Source: Sympetrum striolatum (lineage: Eukaryota; Arthropoda; Insecta; Odonata; Libellulidae). From it: DNA of 64,000 bases. This document shows, piece after piece, positions 1-9,580 of this stretch. How positions within the stretch are numbered: the stretch's first letter is position 1; every line of letters starts with the position of its first letter. Where the stretch lies: assembly GCA_947579665.1 (NCBI GenBank), contig OX388343.1, forward strand, positions 105,405,657-105,469,656, written 5' to 3'. The position numbers were made by a program, and so were the translations under genes. The notes below the pieces were generated by a model. The model saw nothing but the letters and a program-made list of their open reading frames with translations. It ran no database searches and was not told the DNA's origin.

Positions 1-982
1 AGTATATTATGATCGTAATTGAGATTTGATTCCGCATTGTTTGTTGGATTAATGATTTTTTCATATTTTGAAATTTAATGTGTTTATTTTTCCTTGCAGC
101 TACTTCATTCATCATGGCCATTATAATGATGATTCTCTGGGGTATCGAAGGAATCTGCAGGGATGCTGTGAGGATTACATGAAAGTAGATACGGGAGGAA
201 GCGTAACAATTAAAGTAAATAACTATCTTTTGATCATAATTGAGATTTGATTTAGCATTGTTTGTTGGATTCCTGATTTTTTTATATTTTAAATTGAATG
301 TGTTTATTTTTCTTTGCAGCTACTTCATTCATCATGGCCATTAAAATGATGATTCTCTGGGGTATCTAAGGAATCTGCAGGGATGCTGCGAGGATTACAA
401 GAGAGTAGATATGGGAGAAAGCGTAAATATTATAGTAAATAAGTATCTTTTGATCAATATTGTGATTTGATATAGCATTGTTTGTTGGATTCCTAATTTT
501 TTTATATTTTGAAATTTAATGTGTTTACTTTTCTTTGCAGCTACTTCATTCGTCATGGCCATTATAATGATGATTCTCTGGGGTATCGAAGGAATCTGCA
601 AGGATGCTGGGAGGATTAGAAGAGAGTAGATACAGGAGAAAGCGTAAATATTATAGTAAATAAGTATCTTTTGATCATAATTGAGATTTGATCTAGCATT
701 GCTTGTTGTATTCCTGATATTTTTATATTTTGAAATTTAATGAGCTTATTTTTCTTTGCAGCTACTTCATTCGTCATGGCCATTATAATGATGATTCTCT
801 GGGGTATCGAAGGAGTCTGCAGGGATGCTGTGAGGATCACAAGAGAGGAGATACGGGAGAAAGCGTAAATATTATATTAAATAAGTATCTTTTGATAATA
901 ATTGAGATTTGATCTATCATTGTTTGTTGGATTCCTGTTTTTTTTATATTTTAAAATTTAATGTGTTTATTTTTCTTTGCAG

Positions 983-1085
983 CTACTTCATTCGTCATGG
1001 CCATTATAATGATGATTCTCTGGGGTATCGAAGGAATCTGCAGGGATGCTGCGAGGATTACAAGAGAATAGATATGGGAGAAAGC
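983..1085 (+). other. Exon-like core of the reference monomer
   Basis: This 103 bp segment begins directly after TTTGCAG and ends just before GTAAAT. One forward frame, in which the first C is a third codon position, is open for all 34 codons and gives a polar peptide containing HGHYNDDSLGY and GCCEDYKR. A second forward frame holds an ATG-initiated ORF of 24 codons. The third has an early TAA. The reverse strand is also open in part. 103 is not a multiple of three, so joining identical cores would shift the frame at every junction. I recognise no protein family. It may be a relic exon of a captured gene, or a non-coding segment that only resembles one. Confidence 0.5.
997..1071 (+). other. 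Short ATG-initiated ORF inside the core (24 codons), probably not a gene
   Basis: The core contains GTCATGG, which has G at +4 but a weak -3 base. It opens a 24-codon frame that begins Met-Ala-Ile-Ile-Met-Met-Ile-Leu-Trp (hydrophobic) and ends in a charged stretch before TAG. Majority-type units keep the same ATG and stop. Units with ATGTCC, ATTGCC or TATCTAAGG change or end the frame. Nothing indicates translation. It is noted because it recurs in a large share of units. Confidence 0.15.
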
Positions 1086-1091
1086 GTAAAT
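1083..1091 (+). other. 5' splice-donor-like site (AGC/GTAAAT)
   Basis: The core-spacer boundary reads AGC-GTAAAT. GT followed by AAAT is an acceptable but weak donor, because the exon side ends in C rather than the usual G. Some units carry GGGTAA here, for example at 3072 and 13306, which is closer to the AG/GTAA consensus. Others have lost the GT (GCATAAAT, GCGAAAAT, GCTTAAAT). A second GT candidate, GTATCT, lies 20 bp further on at 1106. Confidence 0.35.
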
Positions 1092-1203
1092 ATTATAGTA
1101 AATAAGTATCTTTTGATCAATATTGAGATTTGATATAGCATTGTTTGTTGGATTCCTAATTTTTTTAGATTTTGAAATTTAATGTGTTTACTTTTCTTTG
1201 CAG
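1086..1203 (+). other. Intron-like spacer of the reference monomer
   Basis: This is 118 bp at about 22% GC. It begins GTAAATATTATAG and ends in the pyrimidine-rich tract TTTACTTTTCTTTGCAG. The middle carries TTTGATCAATATTGAG, the GCATTGTTTGTTGGATTCCT block and a T-run. The abrupt GC drop at both edges, together with GT at the 5' edge and a pyrimidine tract plus CAG at the 3' edge, is what a short spliceosomal intron looks like. Splicing itself is inference; nothing here shows that it happens. Confidence 0.5.
1178..1203 (+). other. Branch-point-like motif, pyrimidine tract and 3' acceptor-like CAG
   Basis: TTTAATG at 1178-1184 fits the loose branch consensus yTnAy. Its candidate A at 1182 lies 21 nt before the final G of the tract. 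The tract TTTACTTTTCTTTGCAG follows, in most units as TTTATTTTTCTTTGCAG. This is the most exon-definition-like part of the unit and is well kept across most of the array. It could equally be a T-rich satellite segment that happens to end in CAG. Confidence 0.4.
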
Positions 1204-4200
1204 CTACTTCATTCGTCATGGCCATTATAATGATGATTCTCTGGGGGTATCGAAGGAATCTGCAGGGATGCTGCGAGGATTAAAAGAGAGTAGATATGGG
1301 AGAAAGCATAAATATTACAGTAAATAAGTATCTTTTGATCAATATTGAGATTTGATTTAGCATTGTTTGTTGGATTCCTGATTTTTTAATATTTTGAAAT
1401 TTAATGTGTTTATTATTCTTTGCAACTACTTCATTCGTCATGGCCATTATAATGATGATTCTCTGGGATATCGAAGGAATCAGAAGGAATACTTCGAGGA
1501 TTACAAGGGAGTAGATCCGGAAAAAGCGTAAATATTATAGCAAATAAGTATCTTATGATAATAATTGAGATTTAATTTAGCATTGTTTGTTGGTTTCCTA
1601 ATTTTTTTATATTTTGAAATTTAATGTGTTTATTTTTCATTGCAGCTACTTCGTTCGTCATGGCCATTATAATGATGATTCTCTGGGGTATTGAACGAAT
1701 CTGCAGGGATGCTGCGAGGATTGAAAGAGAGTATATATGGGAGAAAGAGTAAATATTATAGTAAATAAGTATCTTTTGATCAATATTGAGATTTGATTTA
1801 GCATTGTTTGTTGGATTCCTGATTTTTTTATATTTTGAAATTTAATGTGTTTATTATTCTTTGCAATTACTTCATTCGTCATGGCCATTATAATGATGAT
1901 TCTCTGGGGTATCGAAGGAATCAGAAGGAATGCTGCGAAGATTACAAGGGAGTAGATCCGGAAAAAGTGTAAATATTATAGCAAATAATTATCTTATGAT
2001 AAATATTGAGATTTAATTTAGCATAGTTTGTTGGTTTCCTAATTTTTTTATATTTTGAAATTTAATGTGTTTATTTTTCTTTGCAGCTACTTCATTCGTC
2101 ATGGCCATTATAATGATGATTCTCTGGGGTATTGAACGAATCTGCAGGGATGCTGCGAGGATTGAAAGAGAGTATATACGGGAGAAAGCGTAAATATTAT
2201 AGTAAATAAGTATATTATGATCGTAATTGAGATTTGATTCGGTATTGTTTGTTGGATTAACGATTTTTTCATATTTTGAAATTTAATGTGTTTATTTTTC
2301 CTTGCAGCTACTTCATTCGTAATGGACATTATAATGATGATTCTCTGGGGTATTGAACGAATCTGCAGGGATGCTGCGAGGATTAAAAGAGAGTATATAC
2401 GGGAGAAAGCATAAATATATAAGTAAATAAGTATCTTTTGATCAATATTGAGATTTGATTTAGCATTGTTTGTTGGATTCCTGATTCCTTTATATTTTTA
2501 AATTTAATGTGTTAATTTTTCTTTGCAGTTACTTCATTCGTCATGGCCATTATAATGATGATTCTCTGGGGTATCGAAGGAATCTGCAGGGATGCTGTGA
2601 GGATCACAAGGGAGGAGATACGGGAGAAAGCGTAAATATTATATTAAATAAGTATCTTTTGATAATAATTGAGATTTGATCTATCATTGTTTGTAGGATT
2701 CCTGTATTTTTAATATTTTAAAATTTAATGTGTTTATTTTTCTTTGCAGCTACTTCATTCGTCATGGCAATTATAATGATGATTCTCTGGGGTATCGAAG
2801 GAATCTGCAGGGATGCTGCGAGGATTACAAGAGAGTAGATATGGGAGAAAGCGTAAATATTATAGTAAATAAGTGTCTTTTGATCAATATTGAGAAATTA
2901 TTTAGCATTGTTTGTTGGATTCCTGTTTTTTTTTATATTTTAAAATTTAATGTGTTTAATTATCTTTGCAGCTACTTCATTCGTCATGGCCATTATAATG
3001 ATGATTCTCTGGGATATCGAAGGAATCTGCAGGGATGCTGTGAGGATTACAAGCAAGTAGATACGGGAGAAAGGGTAACAATTATAGTAAATAACTATCT
3101 TTTGATCATAATTGAGATTTGATTTAGCATTGTTTGTTGGATTCCTGATTTTTTTATATTTTGAAATTGAATGTGTTTATTTTTCTTTGCAGCTACTTCA
3201 TTCATCATGGCCATTATAATGATGATTCTGTGGGGTATCCAAGGAATCTGAAGGGATGCTGCGAGGATTACAAGAGAGTAGATACGGCAGAAAGCGTAAA
3301 TATTATAGTAAATAAGTATCTTATGATCGTAATTGAGATATTATTTCGCATTGTTTGTAGGATTCCTGTTTTTTTTATATTTTGAAATTTAATAGGTTTA
3401 TTTTTCTTTGCAAATACTTCATTCGTCATGGCCATTATAATGATGATTCTCTGGGGTATCGAAGGAATCTGCAAGGATGCTGGGAGGATTAGAAGAGAGT
3501 AGATACAGGAGAAAGCGTAAATATTATAGTAAATAAGTATCTTTTGATCATAATTGAGATTTGATCTAGCATTGCTTGTTGTATTCCTGATATTTTTATA
3601 TTTTGAAATTTAATGAGTTTATTTTTCTTTGCAGCTACTTCATTCGTCATGGCCATTATAATGATGATTCTCTGGGGTATAGAAGGAATCTGCAGGGATG
3701 CTGTGAGGATCACAAGAGAGGAGATACGGGAGAAATCGTAAATATTATATTAAATAAGTATCTTTTGATAATAATTGAGATTTGATCTATCATTGTTTGT
3801 TGGATTCCTGTTTTTTTTATATTTTAAAATTTAATGTGTTTATTTTTCTTTGCAGCTACTTCATTCGTCATGGCAATTATAATGATGATTCTCTGGGGTA
3901 TCGAAGGAATCTGCAGGGATGCTGCGAGGATTACAAGAGAGTAGATAAGGGAGAAAGCGTAAATATTATAGTAAATAAGTATCTTTTGATCAATATTGAG
4001 ATTTGATATAGCATTGTTTGTTGGATTCCTAATTTTTTTAGATTTTGAAATTTAATGTGTTTACTTTTCTTTGCAGCTACTTCATTCGTCATGGCCATTA
4101 TAATGATGATTCTCTGGGGGTATCGAAGGAATCTGCAGGGATGCTGCGAGGATTAAAAGAGAGTAGATATGGGAGAAAGCATAAATATTACTGTAAATAA

Positions 4201-4695
4201 GTATCTTTTGATCAATATTGAGATTTGATTTAGCATTGTTTGTTGGATTCCTGATATTTTTATATTCTGAAATTTAATGTGTTTATTATTCTTTGCAACT
4301 ACTTCATTCGTCATGGCCATTATAATGATGATTCTCTGGGATATCGAAGGAATCAGAAGGAATGCTGCGAGGATTACAAGGAGGTAGATCCGGAAAAAGC
4401 GTAAATATTATAGCAAATAAGTATCTTATGATAATAATTGAGATTTAATTTAGCATTGTTTGTTGGTTTCCTAATTTTTTTATATTTTGAAATTTAATGT
4501 GTTTATTTTTCTTTGCAGCTACTTCGTTCGTCATTGCCATTATAATGATGATTCTCTGGGGTATTGAACGAATCTGCAGGGATGCTGCGAGGATTGAAAG
4601 AGAGTATATATGGGAGAAAGAGTAAATATTATAGTAAATAAGTATCTTTTGATCAATATTGAGATTTGATTTAGCATTGTTTGTTGGATTCCTGA

Positions 4696-4710
4696 TTTTT
4701 TTTTTTTTTT
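4696..4710 (+). repeat. 15-T homopolymer in a spacer
   Basis: The spacer T-run, usually 6-9 bases in a TTTTTTTATATTTTG context, is here a pure run of 15 T with the usual TATATTTTG start lost. The same allele is found at 8916-8930 in the second family A copy, so it predates that duplication. Confidence 0.9.
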
Positions 4711-5097
4711 GAAATTTAATGTGTTTATTTTTCCTTGCAGCTACTTCATTCGTAATGGCCATTATAATGATGATTCTCTGGGGTATCGAAGGAATCTGCA
4801 GGGATGCTGGGAGGATTACAAGAGAGTAGATACAGGAGAAAGCGTAAATATTACAGAAAATAAGTATCTTTTGATCAAAATTGAGATTTGATCTAGCATT
4901 GTTTGTTGTATTCCTGATATTTTTATAAGAAGAAATTTAATGTGTTTATTTTTCTTTGCAGCGACTTCATTCGTCATTGCCATTATAATGATGATTCTCT
5001 GGGGTATCGAAGGAATCTGCAGGGATGCTGTGAGGATAACAAGAGAGTAGATACGGGAGAAAGTCTAAATATTATAGTAAATAAGTATCTTATGATC

Positions 5098-5145
5098 GTA
5101 ATTGAGATATTATTTCGTATTGTAATTGAGATGTGATTTAGCATT
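5098..5145 (+). repeat. 24 bp internal tandem duplication making a 245 bp monomer (family A type)
   Basis: The spacer contains two adjacent diverged 24 bp copies (5098-5121 and 5122-5145), both beginning GTAATTGAGAT and ending in TATT or CATT. The distance between core starts 4962 and 5207 is 245 bp, that is 221 plus 24. The matching site in the second family A copy is at about 9318-9365. Confidence 0.85.
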
Positions 5146-5850
5146 GTTTGTTGGTTTCCTAATTTATTTATATTTTGAAATTTAATGTGTCTATTTTTTT
5201 TTGCAGCTACTTCATTGGTCATGGACATTATAATGATGATTCTCTGGGGTATTGAACGAATCTGCAGGGATGCTGCGAGGATTAAAAGAGAGTATATACG
5301 GGAGAAAGCATAAATATATAAGTAAATAAGTATCTTTTGATAAATATTGAGATTTGATTTAGCATTGTTTGTTGGATTCCTGATTACTTTATATTTTTAA
5401 ATTTAATGTGTTAATTTTTCTTTGCAGTTACTTCATTCGTCATGGCCATTATAATGATGATTCTCTGGGGTATCCAAGGAATCTGAAGGGATGCTGCGAG
5501 GATTACAAGAGAGTAGATACGGCAGAAAGCGTAAATATTATAGTAAATAAGTATCTTATGATCGTAATTGAGATATTATTTCGCATTGTTTGTAGGATTC
5601 CTGTTTTTTTTATATTTTGAAATTTAATAGGTTTATTTTTCTTTGCAGCTACTTCATTCGTCATGGCCATTATAATGATGATTCTCTGGGGTATCGAAGG
5701 AATCTGCAAGGATTCTGGGAGGATTAGAAGAGAGTAGATACAGGAGAAAGCGTAAATATTATAGTAAATAAGTATCTTTTGATCATAATTGAGATTTGAT
5801 CTAGCATTGCTTGTTGTATTCCTGATATTTTTATATTTTGAAATTTAATG

Positions 5851-6510
5851 AGTTTATTTTTCTTTGCAGCTACTTCATTCGTCATGGCCATTATAATGAT
5901 GATTCTCTGGGGTATCGAAGGAATCTGCAGGGATGCTGTGAGGATCAGAAGAGAGGAGATACGGGAGAAAGCGTAAATATTATCTTAAATAAGTATCGTT
6001 TGATAATAATTGAGATTTGATCTATCATTGTTTGTTGGATTCCTGTTTTTTTATATTTTAAAATTTAATGTGTTTATTTTTCTTTGCAGCTACTTCATTC
6101 GTCATGGCAATTATAATGATGATTCTCTGGGGTATCGAAGGAATCTGCAGGGATGCTTCGAGGATTACAAGAGAGTAGATATGGGAGAAAGCGTAAATAT
6201 TATAGTAAATAAGTGTCTTTTGATCAATATTGAGATTTGATATAGCATTGTTTGTTGGATTCCTGATTTTTTATATTTTGAAATTTGATGTGTTTACTTT
6301 TCTTTGCAGCTACTTCATTCGTCATGGCCATTATAATGATGATTCTCTGGGGTATCGAAGGAATCTACAGGGATGCTGCGTTGATTACAAGAGAGTAGAT
6401 ATGGAAGAAAGAGTAAATATTATAGTAAATAAGTATCTTTTGATCAATATTGAGAAATTATTTAGCATTGTTTGTTGGATTCCTGTTTTTTTTATATTAT
6501 AAATTTAATG
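5851..6510 (+). repeat. Three monomers present only in family A copy 1
   Basis: These 660 bp, exactly three units, separate two blocks that are adjacent in copy 2 (junction near 10281-10290). They include a unit with the core variant CTACAGGGATGCTGCGTTG and units with long ATG-TGG-GAG type ends. A whole-unit difference with no base scars is what out-of-register exchange between monomers leaves. Confidence 0.7.
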
Positions 6511-8915
6511 TGTTTATTTTTCTTTGCATCTACTTCATTCGTCATGGCCATTATAATGATGATTCTCTGGGGTATCGAAGGAATCTGCAGGGATGCTGTG
6601 AGGATTACAAGCAAGTAGATACGGGAGAAAGCGTAACTATTATAGTAAATAACTATCTTTTGATCATAATTGAGATTTGATTTAGCATTGTTTGTTGGAT
6701 TCCTGATTTTTTTATATTTTGAAATTGAATGTGTTTATTTTTCTTTGCAGCTACTTCATTCAGCATGGCCATTAAAATGATGATTCTCTGGGGTATCGAA
6801 GGAATCTGCAGGGATGCTGCGAGGATTACAAGAGAGTAGATATGGGAGAAAGCGTAAATATTATAGTAAATAAGTATCTTTTGATCAATATTGAGATTTG
6901 ATATAGCATTGTTTGTTGGATTCCTAATTTTTTTAGATTTTGAAATTTAATGTGTTTACTTTTCTTTGCAGCTACTTCATTCGTCATGGCCATTATAATG
7001 ATGATTCTCTGGGGGTATCGAAGGAATCTGCAGGGATCCTGCGAGGATTAAAAGAGAGTAGATATGGGAGAAAGCATAAATATTACAGTATATAAGTATC
7101 TTTTGATCAATATTGAGATTTGATTTAGCATTGTTTGTTGGATTCCTGATTTTTTTATATTTTGAAATTTAATGTGTTTATTATTCTTTGCAACTACTTC
7201 ATTCGTCATGGCCATTATAATGATGATTCTCTGGGGTATCGAAGGAATCAGAGAAATGCTGCGAGGATTACAAGGGAGTAGATCCGGAAAAAGCGTAAAT
7301 ATTACAGCAAATAAGTATCTTATGATAATAATTGAGATTTAATTTAGCATTGTTTGTAGGATTCCTGTTTTTTTTATATTTTGAAATTGAATGTGTTTAT
7401 TTTTCTTTGCAGCTACTTCATTCATCATGGCCATTATAATGATGATTCTGTGGGGTATCCAAGGAATCTGAAGGGAAGCTGCGAGGATTACAAGAGAGTA
7501 GATACGGCAGAAAGCGTAAATATTATAGTAAATAAGTATCTTATGATCGTAATTGAGATATTATTTCGCATTGTTTGTAGGATTCCTGTTTTTTTTATAT
7601 TTTGAAATTTAATAGGTTTATTTTTCTTTGCAAATACTTCATTCGTCATGGCCATTATAATGATGATTCTCTGGGGTATCGAAGGAATCTGCAAGGATGC
7701 TGGGAGGATTAGAAGAGAGTAGATACAGGAGAAAGCGTAAATATTATAGTAAATAAGTATCTTTTGATCATAATTGAGATTTGATCTAGCATTGCTTGTT
7801 GTATTCCTGATATTTTTATATTTTGAAATTTAATGAGTTTATTTTTCTTTGCAGCTACTTCATTCGTCATGGCCATTATAATGATGATTCTCTGGGGTAT
7901 AGAAGGAATCTGCAGGGATGCTGTGAGGATCACAAGAGAGGAGATACGGGAGAAATCGTAAATATTATATTAAATAAGTATCTTTTGATAATAATTGAGA
8001 TTTGATCTATCATTGTTTGTTGGATTCCTGTTTTTTTTATATTTTAAAATTTAATGTGTTTATTTTTCTTTGCAGCTACTTCATTCGTCATGGCAATTAT
8101 AATGATGATTCTCTGGGGTATCGAAGGAATCTGCAGGGATGCTGCGAGGATTACAAGAGAGTAGATAAGGGAGAAAGCGTAAATATTATAGTAAATAAGT
8201 ATCTTTTGATCAATATTGAGATTTGATATAGCATTGTTTGTTGGATTCCTAATTTTTTTAGATTTTGAAATTTAATGTGTTTACTTTTCTTTGCAGCTAC
8301 TTCATTCGTCATGGCCATTATAATGATGATTCTCTGGGGGTATCGAAGGAATCTGCAGGGATGCTGCGAGGATTAAAAGAGAGTAGATATGGGAGAAAGC
8401 ATAAATATTACTGTAAATAAGTATCTTTTGATCAATATTGAGATTTGATTTAGCATTGTTTGTTGGATTCCTGATATTTTTATATTCTGAAATTTAATGT
8501 GTTTATTATTCTTTGCAACTACTTCATTCGTCATGGCCATTATAATGATGATTCTCTGGGATATCGAAGGAATCAGAAGGAATGCTGCGAGGATTACAAG
8601 GAGGTAGATCCGGAAAAAGCGTAAATATTATAGCAAATAAGTATCTTATGATAATAATTGAGATTTAATTTAGCATTGTTTGTTGGTTTCCTAATTTTTT
8701 TATATTTTGAAATTTAATGTGTTTATTTTTCTTTGCAGCTACTTCGTTCGTCATTGCCATTATAATGATGATTCTCTGGGGTATTGAACGAATCTGCAGG
8801 GATGCTGCGAGGATTGAAAGAGAGTATATATGGGAGAAAGAGTAAATATTATAGTAAATAAGTATCTTTTGATCAATATTGAGATTTGATTTAGCATTGT
8901 TTGTTGGATTCCTGA

Positions 8916-8930
8916 TTTTTTTTTTTTTTT
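8916..8930 (+). repeat. 15-T homopolymer, second copy
   Basis: This is identical in length and context to 4696-4710 at an offset of 4,220 bp. A homopolymer that mutates quickly yet is equal in both copies supports a young duplication, unless long-read polishing equalised the lengths. Confidence 0.85.
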
Positions 8931-9359
8931 GAAATTTAATGTGTTTATTTTTCCTTGCAGCTACTTCATTCGTAATGGCCATTATAATGATGATTCTCTG
9001 GGGTATCGAAGGAATCTGCAGGGATGCTGGGAGGATTACAAGAGAGTAGATACAGGAGAAAGCGTAAATATTACAGAAAATAAGTATCTTTTGATCAAAA
9101 TTGAGATTTGATCTAGCATTGTTTGTTGTATTCCTGATATTTTTATAAGTAGAAATTTAATGTGTTTATTTTTCTTTGCAGCGACTTCATTCGTCATTGC
9201 CATTATAATGATGATTCTCTGGGGTATCGAAGGAATCTGCAGGGATGCTGTGAGGATAACAAGAGAGTAGATACGGGAGAAAGTCTAAATATTATAGTAA
9301 ATAAGTATCTTATGATCGTAATTGAGATATTATTTCGTATTGTAATTGAGATGTGATTT

Positions 9360-9580
9360 AGCATTGTTTGTTGGATTCCTGATTTTTTGATATATTGAAA
9401 TTTAATGTGTTTATTTTTCTTTGCAGCTACTTCATTCGTCATTGCCATTATAATGATGATTCTCTGGGGTATCGAAAGAATCAGAAGGGATGCTGCAAGG
9501 ATTACAAGGGTGTAGATCCGGAAAAAGCGTAAATATTATAGTAAATAAGTATCTTATGATAATAATTGAGATTTAATTTA
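9360..9580 (+). repeat. Extra monomer in family A copy 2
   Basis: This is one unit-length segment (221 bp) present here and absent from the matching point of copy 1 near 5140. It contains an ATTGCC core and an AATCAGAAGG / CCGGAAAAAGCG type end. Flanks on both sides match copy 1. It could be a gain here or a loss in copy 1; 15180-15400 carries a similar unit in the same setting, which favours loss in copy 1. Confidence 0.65.

Larger units (their letters stand above)
983..1203 (+). repeat. Reference monomer, 221 bp
   Basis: This unit is close to the majority sequence and serves as the reference. It runs from the core start CTACTTCATTCGTC to the base before the next core start at 1204. It has a GC-richer core of 103 bp followed by an AT-rich spacer of 118 bp. 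In a majority-rule unit read by eye, the core holds 47 G/C of 103 and the spacer 26 of 118. The phase chosen here (core first) is arbitrary for a tandem array. It was picked because the compositional change and the splice-like signals fall on the same two points. Confidence 0.95.
541..1825 (+). repeat. Partial copy of HOR family A (six monomers)
   Basis: This segment matches 3414-4698 in order, unit by unit, at an offset of +2,873 bp (13 monomers). Shared private variants include the GGGGGTATCG insertion (1223 and 4096), the GCATAAATATTAC spacer start and the GCAA acceptor variant. The match breaks in the T-rich tract near 1820, where the 4.2 kb copies carry a 15-T run. It is more diverged than the 3,160/7,380 pair and so probably an older copy. 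Confidence 0.75.
1..3159 (+). repeat. Left mosaic block, about 14 monomers
   Basis: Units here start at 100, 320, 541, 762, 983, 1204, 1426, 1646, 1867, 2087, 2308, 2529, 2750 and 2972, with the first unit cut by the window edge. The block mixes monomer types. 541-1825 matches family A (see separate entry). About 2580-3160 resembles 5915-6740 less one monomer. Two units (1426, 1867) have GCAA instead of GCAG before the core. No gene is seen. Confidence 0.85.
3160..7379 (+). repeat. HOR family A, copy 1 (4,220 bp, 19 monomers)
   Basis: This is the first of two consecutive copies. 3160-5139 matches 7380-9359 at +4,220 bp with only a few substitutions by eye, for example GATGCT versus GAAGCT at about 3256/7476 and AAGAAG versus AAGTAG at about 4929/9149. 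5141-5850 then matches at +4,440 and 6511-7356 at +3,780. The changes of offset are whole monomers (+1, -3). The first unit is marked by GAAATTGAATG and CATTCATCATGG. Confidence 0.85.

Noticed and set aside
983..1203. Pol III gene or tRNA-derived SINE (GGTATCGAAGG looks like a B box, T-run as terminator)
   Set aside because: The B-box match needs an extra base, no A box fits upstream at the right distance, and no tRNA cloverleaf can be drawn.
983..1203. Spliced-leader RNA gene array
   Set aside because: The donor-like GT follows a 103 bp core rather than a short leader. No Sm-binding site or snRNA-like stem is evident, and an acceptor precedes each core, which leader genes lack.
4696..4710. 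T-run as a transcription terminator
   Set aside because: It is an expansion of the spacer T-run present in all units and lacks any preceding stem or gene.
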